A stretch of 5,458 bases of DNA from the NCBI GenBank assembly GCA_947468785.1, contig CANIMS010000130.1, positions 1 through 5,458 of the forward strand. Direction: 5' to 3'. The position numbers were made by a program, and so were the translations under genes. A model generated the notes under the pieces. That model was not told the DNA's origin and searched no databases. It saw nothing but the letters and a program-made list of their open reading frames with translations. This stretch comes from Betaproteobacteria bacterium (lineage in GTDB: Bacteria > Pseudomonadota > Gammaproteobacteria > Burkholderiales > Burkholderiaceae). Below are positions 1-5,286 of this stretch, one piece after another; the first letter of the stretch is position 1; each line of letters begins with the position of its first letter.

Positions 1-284
1 AGCGGTTGTAGCTCAGTATCGGTTTCGACCAAAATGCCGCGATCAGCACCAATCGCTAAAGCCGTACGCAAAGTTTCCTGACATTGAGTGATGCCAGCAG
101 TCACAACCACTACTTCAGTCGCAATACCCGCCTCTTTGAGTCGCACCGCTTCTTCAACCGCAATTTCGTCAAAAGGGTTCATACTCATCTTGACGTTGGC
201 AATATCTACGCCAGAGTTATCAGACTTGACGCGTACTTTCACGTTGTAATCAACAACGCGTTTAACAGCTACTAAGATTTTCAT
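1..284 (-). CDS. etfB: Electron transfer flavoprotein beta subunit, N-terminal part (cut by window edge)
   Basis: The minus strand from the ATG at 284-282 reads 94 complete codons before the window ends; the family is normally about 250 residues, so roughly the first 40% is present. The protein begins [20 protein letters not shown], the usual EtfB opening (KILVxVKRV.D), and residues 35-50 read [16 protein letters not shown], the EtfB signature. Residues 56-63 form a hydrophobic strand (TEVVVVTA) of the nucleotide-binding-like fold. By family knowledge EtfB pairs with EtfA, binds AMP, and passes electrons from acyl-CoA dehydrogenases to ETF:quinone oxidoreductase in the cytoplasm. A weak Shine-Dalgarno GAGAA (291-295) lies 6 nt before the ATG. 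It follows the acyl-CoA synthetase gene after 133 bp, which fits a fatty-acid or organic-acid oxidation cluster; etfA would be expected just beyond the left edge. Confidence 0.93.
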   Translation of the reverse strand, partial: MKILVAVKRVVDYNVKVRVKSDNSGVDIANVKMSMNPFDEIAVEEAVRLKEAGIATEVVVVTAGITQCQETLRTALAIGADRGILVETDTELQP

Positions 285-300
285 CTGGAATTCTCAATGT

Positions 301-316
301 TGGCAAAACGTTTACA
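301..316 (-). promoter_or_regulatory. Palindromic operator-like site upstream of etfB
   Basis: The minus strand reads TGTAAACGTTTTGCCA, 17 bases before the etfB start. Its core AAACGTTT (306-313) is a perfect 8-bp palindrome with a central CG, and the first 11 bases match the idealised LacI/GalR-family operator pattern TGTAAACGTTTACA; the other arm diverges. Its position would suit a repressor of etfB. It is one AT-rich palindrome with no second copy in the window and no regulator gene nearby, so a chance occurrence is quite possible. I see no convincing -35/-10 pair for etfB in the spacer. Confidence 0.2.
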
Positions 317-351
317 AAAACAATACTGATTTTTAATGATCACCGCCATAT

Positions 352-380
352 AGACGGATCAATCGCTATTTTATCCGTCT
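352..380 (-). repeat. 8-bp inverted repeat in the synthetase-etfB spacer
   Basis: AGACGGAT (352-359) and ATCCGTCT (373-380) are perfect reverse complements separated by 13 bases. In the minus-strand transcript this would be a stem-loop starting about 37 nt after the acyl-CoA synthetase stop codon and ending about 67 nt before the etfB start. No run of T follows the stem on either strand, so it is not a classical intrinsic terminator. It could be a processing or mRNA-stabilising hairpin between the two cistrons, or a dyad bound by a dimeric regulator. The rest of the spacer (285-351 and 381-417) shows no gene. Confidence 0.45.
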
Positions 381-417
381 CTGAAGACTGAGACCCAGTT
401 CATTCCTTTGGATAGAA

Positions 418-2070
418 TTAAACATCGATAGCCTTAGCTGACCCAGCCTGTTTGCGAAGCTCAAACTTCTGGATTTTGCCTGTGGATGTCTTCGGCAACT
501 CGCCAAATACAATGGCTTTTGGAACCTTAAATCCTGCTAAATGCTGCTTACAATGGGCAATGATATCGGCCGGGCTAACCTCAATCCCAGGCTTAATTTC
601 CAAAAAAGCGCAAGGCGTTTCACCCCACTTGGGGTCTGGCTTGGCAACCACTGCTGCAGCAATCACTGCTGGGTGACGGTACAGAACATCCTCAACCTCA
701 ATTGAGGAAATATTTTCGCCACCAGAAATAATAATGTCCTTACTGCGATCTTTAATCTTGATGTACCCATCAGGATTCATTACTGCCAAGTCACCTGAAT
801 GGAACCAGCCACCTGAGAAAGCCTCTTTGGTGGCCTTCTCATTCTTCAGATAACCCTTCATCGTAATATTGCCCTTAAACATAATCTCACCCATGGTCTC
901 TCCATCGGCGGGTACAGGCTCCATCGTTTCTGGATTCAAAACGGTGATCGCTTGCTGCAAGTGATAGCGCACACCCTGTCTTGCATTGAGGCGGGCACGT
1001 TCGCCAATATCCAAATCATTCCATTCGTCTTGTTTAACGCACACTGCGGCAGGACCATAAACCTCTGTCAAACCATATACATGGGTTAAATCAAAGCCTA
1101 ACTTTTCCATGCCCTCAATGATGGATGCTGGCGGTGCTGCGCCTGCAATTAAGCCCTTGACGCCTGCAGGTACGCCTAGCTTCATTTCATCTGGAGCATT
1201 CACTAATAAGTTATGCACAATTGGAGCCGCGCAATAGTGTGTGACACCGTGCTCTTTAATCGCGGCAAAGATATGCTGCGCATCCACTCTACGCAAACAA
1301 ACGTTTACGCCAGCTCGAGCAGCAATCGTCCATGGAAAGCACCAGCCGTTGCAATGAAACATCGGTAGTGTCCACAAATAAATTGGATGCTTATTCATAT
1401 CCCAGTCCAAAATATTCGATACCGCATTGATAGCCGCACCTCGGTGATGGTAGACCACACCTTTTGGATTGCCAGTGGTACCAGAAGTGTAATTAAGGCA
1501 AATTGCCTGCCACTCATCTGCAGGCACTTGCCAAGCAAAATTAGGGTCACCTTCTGCAAGTAAATTTTCATAGGTGAGTTTGCCTAACTTTTCACCTGGC
1601 ACATCAAATTCTGTTTCCTCAACATCAATCACCAAGATATCGCGGTCACTTTCTTTCTTAACCAGCTCTAATGCTTTTTTCATCACACCAGAAAATTCAG
1701 GATCAATGATGACCACTTTAGCCTCGCCATGATTGAGCATAAAAGCGATTGATTCTGGATCTAAGCGAGTATTTAAAGCATTCAGCACTGCGCCAGCCAT
1801 TGGAATTCCAAAGTGAGCCTCTACCATTGGCGGAGTATTTGGCAACATCACGGCTACGGTGTCGCCCAGTCCAATGCCGTGCTTCTGGAGAGCGCTTGCA
1901 AGACGACGGCAGCGCTCATAGGTTTGCATCCACGTTTGACGCAATTTTCCATGAATCACCGCTACCCGATTTGGATAAACTTCCGCCGATCTCTCTAAAA
2001 ACAAGAGCGGAGTAATCGGCGTGAAATTCGCTGAATTACGGTCTAAGCCTTGTTCATAAATATTGGCCAT
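418..2070 (-). CDS. AMP-forming acyl-CoA synthetase (DmdB / medium-chain type)
   Basis: This cytoplasmic 550-aa ligase activates a carboxylic acid with ATP to an acyl-adenylate and transfers it to CoA. All ANL-superfamily core motifs are visible: the P-loop YTSGTTGNPKG at 194-204, VYGLTE at 331-336, GWFHSGD at 421-427 (ribose-binding D427), the hinge DRSKD at 441-445 followed by IISGGENIS, and PKTSTGK at 526-532 with catalytic K532. Length is normal for the family. The stretch FHCNGWCFPWTIA (238-250) and the block around ETMEPVPADGETMGEIMFKG (381-400) resemble DmdB (methylmercaptopropionate-CoA ligase) and plant-type short/medium-chain or aryl acyl-activating enzymes, not long-chain FadD; the actual substrate cannot be read from sequence. 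The ATG at 2070-2068 is preceded by GAAGG with 6 nt spacing, which supports this start. The gene lies 23 bp after a deacetylase-family gene, probably co-transcribed with it, and before etfB. K532 sits in a P-X4-G-K context typical of lysine-acetylation control. Confidence 0.93.
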   Translation of the reverse strand: MANIYEQGLDRNSANFTPITPLLFLERSAEVYPNRVAVIHGKLRQTWMQTYERCRRLASALQKHGIGLGDTVAVMLPNTPPMVEAHFGIPMAGAVLNALNTRLDPESIAFMLNHGEAKVVIIDPEFSGVMKKALELVKKESDRDILVIDVEETEFDVPGEKLGKLTYENLLAEGDPNFAWQVPADEWQAICLNYTSGTTGNPKGVVYHHRGAAINAVSNILDWDMNKHPIYLWTLPMFHCNGWCFPWTIAARAGVNVCLRRVDAQHIFAAIKEHGVTHYCAAPIVHNLLVNAPDEMKLGVPAGVKGLIAGAAPPASIIEGMEKLGFDLTHVYGLTEVYGPAAVCVKQDEWNDLDIGERARLNARQGVRYHLQQAITVLNPETMEPVPADGETMGEIMFKGNITMKGYLKNEKATKEAFSGGWFHSGDLAVMNPDGYIKIKDRSKDIIISGGENISSIEVEDVLYRHPAVIAAAVVAKPDPKWGETPCAFLEIKPGIEVSPADIIAHCKQHLAGFKVPKAIVFGELPKTSTGKIQKFELRKQAGSAKAIDV

Positions 2071-2093
2071 GTTTTGCCTTCAGTTGTGATTGA

Positions 2094-3014
2094 TTAAATA
2101 TCAGCGAGTGCTTTAACGTGCGCAACTACGCTTCGACCTAAAGCTGAAAGGTTGTAACCGCCTTCTAAGCAACTCACAATGCGACCTTGTGCATACTCCT
2201 TGGCAATCTCTTTCAGGCGCTGAGTCATCCAAACGTAGTCATCCTCGACTAGACCCATTTGCCCCAAATCATCTTCTCGGTGAGCATCGAAACCAGCAGA
2301 AATAATAATGAGTTGTGGCTCGAAATTACGTAAAGCTGGAAGCCAGCGTTCCTCCACAATAGAACGCACCACATCCCCTCTAGTAGAGGCTGGCAAAGGA
2401 ACATTCACCATATTGGCTGCATGATCTAAACCGCTGTATGGATAAAAAGGATGCTGAAAAAAACTACACATCAATACATTCGGATCATTTAAGAATGCAG
2501 CCTCGGTACCATTGCCGTGATGTACGTCAAAATCAATAATGGCGACGCGCTCGATACCATAGGCCTCCATGGCATAACGTGCGGCTATAGCAACGTTGTC
2601 AAACAGACAAAATCCCATTGAGCGGGTAGGCTCTGCATGATGGCCAGGCGGCCTTACAGCACAAAAGACATTCTCTACCTCACCTTTCATCACTGCATCT
2701 ACCCCGGCAATAGCTGCTCCAGCAGCGCGAAGTGAAGCTCTATAGGTATGAGGATTCATAATCGTGTCCCCGTCCAACATGAAATAACCGCTTTCGGGTG
2801 CGCGATCCCTGACAAAGCTGACATGATCAGGGCTATGCACCAACTCAAGCTGCTCTTCAGTGGCCAAAGGGGCCTCTAAATGCTGTACAAAGCGATCAAG
2901 GCCGCTCCGAATCATTTGATCATTAATTGCCTGAATTCTCTCTGGACACTCTGGATGGTGGCTGCCCATCTCATGTTTCAGAAAGTCTGGATGAGTTATG
3001 TATCCTGTTGTCAT
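2094..3014 (-). CDS. Zinc-dependent histone deacetylase family protein (lysine deacylase / acetylpolyamine amidohydrolase-like)
   Basis: This 306-aa single-domain protein has the full arginase/deacetylase-fold active site. Seen in order: HPECPERI (20-27); RPPGHHAEP (121-129) with the paired catalytic histidines H125/H126; GFCLFDN (134-140); DFDVHHGNGT (161-170) supplying zinc ligands D163 and H165; SAGFDAH (239-245) supplying the third ligand D243; and LEGGYN (283-288) with the transition-state tyrosine Y287. No signal peptide is seen, so it should be cytoplasmic. Family members remove acetyl or other acyl groups from protein lysines (AcuC of Bacillus, LdaA of Rhodopseudomonas) or from polyamines; sequence alone does not decide between these. 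AAGGA (3024-3028) stands 9 nt before the ATG at 3014-3012 and supports the start. It leads the minus-strand group, 23 bp ahead of an acyl-CoA synthetase, which makes that enzyme a candidate substrate. It is divergent from mltB across 51 bp. Confidence 0.92.
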   Translation of the reverse strand: MTTGYITHPDFLKHEMGSHHPECPERIQAINDQMIRSGLDRFVQHLEAPLATEEQLELVHSPDHVSFVRDRAPESGYFMLDGDTIMNPHTYRASLRAAGAAIAGVDAVMKGEVENVFCAVRPPGHHAEPTRSMGFCLFDNVAIAARYAMEAYGIERVAIIDFDVHHGNGTEAAFLNDPNVLMCSFFQHPFYPYSGLDHAANMVNVPLPASTRGDVVRSIVEERWLPALRNFEPQLIIISAGFDAHREDDLGQMGLVEDDYVWMTQRLKEIAKEYAQGRIVSCLEGGYNLSALGRSVVAHVKALADI

Positions 3015-3025
3015 TACTCGATTTC

Positions 3026-3054
3026 CTTAATAGCAAAACCATTATTTTTATAAT
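3026..3054 (+). promoter_or_regulatory. Candidate sigma-70 promoter of mltB, very close to the start codon
   Basis: A perfect TATAAT (3049-3054) lies 11 nt before the mltB ATG. With a 17-bp spacer the -35 position is CTTAAT (3026-3031), a poor match to TTGACA, so the assignment rests on the -10 element. Transcription would begin about 3061-3064, leaving only 2-5 nt of leader and no Shine-Dalgarno. On the opposite strand TATAAA (3047-3052) overlaps the same bases and could be a -10 for the divergent deacetylase gene, but I find no good -35 for it. AT-rich spacers give TATAAT by chance fairly often. Confidence 0.4.
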
Positions 3055-3065
3055 CTAATCTCGAC

Positions 3066-4334
3066 ATGAAATTTTGCATCTCCTGCCTACTCATCGCCCT
3101 ACTTTTGGGAGCATGCTCCAACACCCCTATACAGTCCAACCAACCCAACATTCAATCTAATGATGTTCAGCAACCCATCGTAAACCAAGCCGAGGAAGTG
3201 GTATCTGACGTGCGCATTAACCAGAATCTCAATGAGCTGATGACCCAGGTATCCCAGAGTCAGCAAATCCCGCTGCAATCGATCGAATCAGGCTTCTTAG
3301 ATACTAAAACGATTCCATCTATACGCAAATTGGTATTACCCCCATCGGCTAGTTTTAAAAAGAATTGGCTCGTTTATCGCCAACGCTTTATTGAGCCAGT
3401 GCGCCTAAGGGCTGGTAAGGCCTTTTGGGAGCAAAATCAGGCTTTTTTAAGCCAAACAGAGCAAGCAACGGGGGTCCCCGCTGAACTGATCGTTGCCATT
3501 ATTGGCATTGAAACAATTTATGGACGTCAAACTGGTAGCTTTAGAGTCAAAGATGTCCTGTCTACCCTTGCTTTTAGTTATCCAGACACCCCCAATAAAT
3601 CAGCGCGGGAACAGCTTTTTAAAGACCAACTCAAAGAACTCATTTTGATGTGCTGGAGTGAGGCTGGAGGCAAACTACCATCAAACAACAGCTCACAGGG
3701 CGTTAATCAATCTCGCTTTAACGCCTGTCTTAATCAAAGTAGCTCCTATGCCGGAGCAATTGGCCTCCCCCAATTTATGCCTAGCAGTATTCGAAACTTT
3801 GCTGTGGACGGCGATGGTGATGGTCGAATCGATTTGAGACAAAGCGCGAAGGATGCCATCGCTAGCGTTGCTAATTTTATGAAGCTGCATGGCTGGCAAA
3901 CCGGAATGCCGATTTACTTTCCAGTGCAGGACAAAGCAATTCCAGCTGCTCGAGCCTTAGCGGATGGTGAACCACAATTGAAATATTCTGTCCAAGAACT
4001 TATTGAAAAAGGAATTTTGATTCCACAGCAAGGAGACTTGCAAACTGGTGGTGTTGCACCTCAAAGTAAGGCATTGATTGTCGACTTACCCTATCCTGAT
4101 AAGGATGGGTCTGACCAAGTTTATTACGTTGTGGGTTTAAATAATTTCCTGACGATTGTTCAATACAATCGCAGCTACTTTTATGCTCAAAGCGTTGCTG
4201 AGTTCGCGCAAGAGCTGGGCTATAAAAACCAAAGTGTTGTTCCTGTCTTAAGTCCAGTGAAAGCGTCTGAAGATAGTAGTACAAAATCCAAGCCCAAAAA
4301 AACTAAATCCAAGAAGAAGGCTAAACACAGTTAA
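3066..4334 (+). CDS. mltB: Membrane-bound lytic murein transglycosylase B (lipoprotein)
   Basis: This lipoprotein cleaves the MurNAc-GlcNAc bond of peptidoglycan, forming 1,6-anhydro-MurNAc, for wall turnover in the periplasm. Residues 1-17 are a lipoprotein signal peptide ending in the lipobox LGAC (C17); S18 at +2 predicts outer-membrane sorting. An Asn/Gln-rich tether (18-48) precedes the SLT_2 domain (about 55-385). Landmarks are IIGIETIYGR (145-154) with catalytic E149, SSYAGAIGLPQFMPSS (226-241), the calcium-binding EF-hand-like DGDGDGRIDL (248-257) as in E. coli Slt35, and a C-terminal GLNNFLTIVQYNRSYFYA (357-374). At 422 aa it is longer than E. coli MltB (about 360). The extra length comes from the tether, a segment bracketed by C196 and C221, and a lysine-rich tail (407-422). 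The start is forced, since an in-frame TAA lies five codons upstream. There is no Shine-Dalgarno. Its stop codon overlaps that of cysM. Confidence 0.93.
   Translation: MKFCISCLLIALLLGACSNTPIQSNQPNIQSNDVQQPIVNQAEEVVSDVRINQNLNELMTQVSQSQQIPLQSIESGFLDTKTIPSIRKLVLPPSASFKKNWLVYRQRFIEPVRLRAGKAFWEQNQAFLSQTEQATGVPAELIVAIIGIETIYGRQTGSFRVKDVLSTLAFSYPDTPNKSAREQLFKDQLKELILMCWSEAGGKLPSNNSSQGVNQSRFNACLNQSSSYAGAIGLPQFMPSSIRNFAVDGDGDGRIDLRQSAKDAIASVANFMKLHGWQTGMPIYFPVQDKAIPAARALADGEPQLKYSVQELIEKGILIPQQGDLQTGGVAPQSKALIVDLPYPDKDGSDQVYYVVGLNNFLTIVQYNRSYFYAQSVAEFAQELGYKNQSVVPVLSPVKASEDSSTKSKPKKTKSKKKAKHS
4284..4325 (+). repeat. Imperfect 21-bp tandem repeat coding the lysine-rich tail of MltB
   Basis: AAATCCAAG occurs at 4284-4292 and again at 4305-4313, exactly 21 bp apart and in the same reading frame, giving two heptapeptide units, KSKPKKT and KSKKKAK. 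The second halves of the units have diverged. A seven-A run (4296-4302) lies in the first unit. The pattern suggests an old in-frame duplication that lengthened the basic C-terminus, but a purely lysine-driven bias of AAA/AAG codons could also explain part of the similarity. Confidence 0.45.
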
Positions 4335-5242
4335 GCTGGAAATACCCCAGTAGATAAGTAACGATCACCACGATCGCACACGATGAACACGATCGTCGCA
4401 TTTTCAACTTGCCTTGCAATGCGCAAGGCAACCACCAAAGCCCCGCCAGCTGAGATGCCGCAAAAGATACCTTCCTGAACAGCTAAACGCCTAGCCATCT
4501 CCTCTGCATCAGCCTGAGTAACGTATTCGATCCGATCGACTTTATCGCCCTCATAAATTTTTGGCAGATACTCTGGTGCCCATTTACGAATACCCGGAAT
4601 CTGTGAACCTTCCTCGGGCTGCGCGCCAATAATCTGAATATTGGGGTTCATGGATTTGAGATAAGTCGATACGCCCGTAATCGTTCCCGTGGTTCCCATT
4701 GCGGATATGAAATGGGTAATCTGACCATCTGTATCACGCCAAATTTCAGGGCCAGTGGTTTCAATATGGGCACGAGGATTATCGGGATTCGCAAATTGAT
4801 CTAGTAATCTGCCACGCCCTTCTCTTTGCAATTGCAAGGCATAATCTCTCGCAAATTCCATGCCACCAGATGCAGCAGTCAAAATCAGTTCTGCACCATA
4901 GGCAGCCATACTTTGTCGACGCTCAATACTTTGATTTTCTGGCATCACCAAAATCATCTTGTAGCCCAGCATTGCTGCTGTCATAGCTAAAGCAATACCA
5001 GTATTGCCGCTGGTAGCTTCAATCAGAGTATCACCCGGTTTAATTTCACCTCGCTCTTGAGCGCGCATGATCATCGACAGCGCAGGTCGATCTTTGACCG
5101 ACCCGGCTGGATTATTGCCTTCTAATTTACCTAAGATCACATTATTGCGAGCGTCATTTTCCTGCCCCGGTATACGCTGCAAACGGACAAGGGGCGTATT
5201 GCCCACAGTTTGTGAAATAGTTAAATAGGTTTGTTTGCTCAT
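4331..5242 (-). CDS. cysM: Cysteine synthase B (O-acetylserine sulfhydrylase B)
   Basis: This cytoplasmic PLP enzyme joins O-acetylserine with sulfide, or in the CysM class with thiosulfate to give S-sulfocysteine, in cysteine biosynthesis. At 303 aa it equals the E. coli CysM length. Visible fold-type II residues are K50 in NPAGSVKDR (44-52; Schiff-base lysine), TSGNTG (77-82; N80 contacts PLP O3'), the phosphate-binding loop GTTGT (183-187), and S264 in GISAGG (262-267) near the pyridine nitrogen. CysM rather than CysK is indicated by EIWRDT (166-171), EGSQIPGIRKW (211-221) with basic residues where CysM binds thiosulfate, EGIFCG (257-262) and the C-terminal CDRGDRYLSTGVF. The ATG at 5242-5240 is the only reasonable start: an in-frame TAA lies four codons upstream. 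It has no Shine-Dalgarno of its own and overlaps the stop of a possible six-codon ORF. Its stop shares TTAA with convergent mltB. Confidence 0.95.
   Translation of the reverse strand: MSKQTYLTISQTVGNTPLVRLQRIPGQENDARNNVILGKLEGNNPAGSVKDRPALSMIMRAQERGEIKPGDTLIEATSGNTGIALAMTAAMLGYKMILVMPENQSIERRQSMAAYGAELILTAASGGMEFARDYALQLQREGRGRLLDQFANPDNPRAHIETTGPEIWRDTDGQITHFISAMGTTGTITGVSTYLKSMNPNIQIIGAQPEEGSQIPGIRKWAPEYLPKIYEGDKVDRIEYVTQADAEEMARRLAVQEGIFCGISAGGALVVALRIARQVENATIVFIVCDRGDRYLSTGVFPA
4409..4431. repeat. Perfect 9-bp inverted repeat inside the 3' end of cysM
   Basis: TTGCCTTGC (4409-4417) and GCAAGGCAA (4423-4431) are exact reverse complements around a 5-base loop, a strong hairpin in RNA from either strand. 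It lies 75 bp past the mltB stop codon on the plus strand and inside the codons for cysM residues 271-278. No T-run follows on either strand, so it is not a standard intrinsic terminator. It could still define the 3' end of the mltB transcript by pausing or by blocking exonucleases. A chance coding palindrome is the alternative. Confidence 0.4.
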
Positions 5243-5259
5243 GAGGTCATTTTAGCCAT
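5239..5259 (-). CDS. Candidate upstream mini-ORF coupled to cysM
   Basis: On the minus strand an ATG at 5259-5257 opens a six-codon frame, MAKMTS, whose TGA (5241-5239) overlaps the cysM ATG in the arrangement ATGA. A TAGGT element (5266-5270) puts AGG 7 nt before this ATG, while cysM itself has only ACCTC in front of its start. Ribosomes finishing the mini-ORF could therefore restart on cysM (translational coupling). The peptide has no cysteine or obvious stalling sequence. Such a short frame can easily arise by chance; the ATGA overlap and missing cysM ribosome-binding site are the only support. Confidence 0.3.
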   Translation of the reverse strand: MAKMTS

Positions 5260-5268
5260 AAGCAGACC

Positions 5269-5286
5269 TAAACCCTATAAGGTTTA
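5269..5286 (-). repeat. Near-palindrome between the upstream gene and cysM
   Basis: TAAACCCTATAAGGTTTA has 6-bp perfect arms (5269-5274 and 5281-5286) around a 6-base AT-rich centre. It covers the stop codon of the upstream gene and lies 10 bases ahead of the mini-ORF ATG, occupying nearly half of the 41-bp spacer. On the minus strand its centre reads TTATAG, loosely like a -10 element. No T-run follows, so terminator function is unlikely. It might be an operator for cysM or merely an AT-rich coincidence. Confidence 0.3.

Noticed and set aside
84..275. 63-aa plus-strand ORF
   Set aside because: It lies antisense to etfB, whose minus-strand protein is clearly recognisable; this ORF has no recognisable protein character.
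452..676. 74-aa plus-strand ORF
   Set aside because: Antisense to the conserved C-terminal domain of the acyl-CoA synthetase; no family resemblance and no supporting promoter.
1749..2015. Two overlapping plus-strand ORFs (88 and 61 aa, the second at 1813-1998)
   Set aside because: Both are antisense to the N-terminal part of the acyl-CoA synthetase in different frames and are explained by its codon pattern.
2377..2389. CCTCTA-G-TAGAGG palindrome containing CTAG
   Set aside because: It lies inside the deacetylase coding region (residues 209-213), has a single-base centre that cannot form a loop, and has no other copy.
3693..3899. 68-aa minus-strand ORF
   Set aside because: Shadow of the mltB SLT_2 domain, whose plus-strand motifs cover the same bases.
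4000..4284. 94-aa minus-strand ORF
   Set aside because: Shadow of the mltB C-terminal region; composition is not protein-like and no start signal was seen.
4320..4336. Small imperfect hairpin over the shared mltB/cysM stops as a bidirectional terminator
   Set aside because: The stem is only 3+3 bp with an A/A mismatch and no adjacent T-run on either strand.
4361..4395. Repeated CACGAT units (4369, 4379, 4388) resembling iterons
   Set aside because: They fall in the cysM codons for conserved IVFIVCDRGDR, where repeated Ile-Val and Asp-Arg pairs produce GATCGT/ATCGTG patterns.
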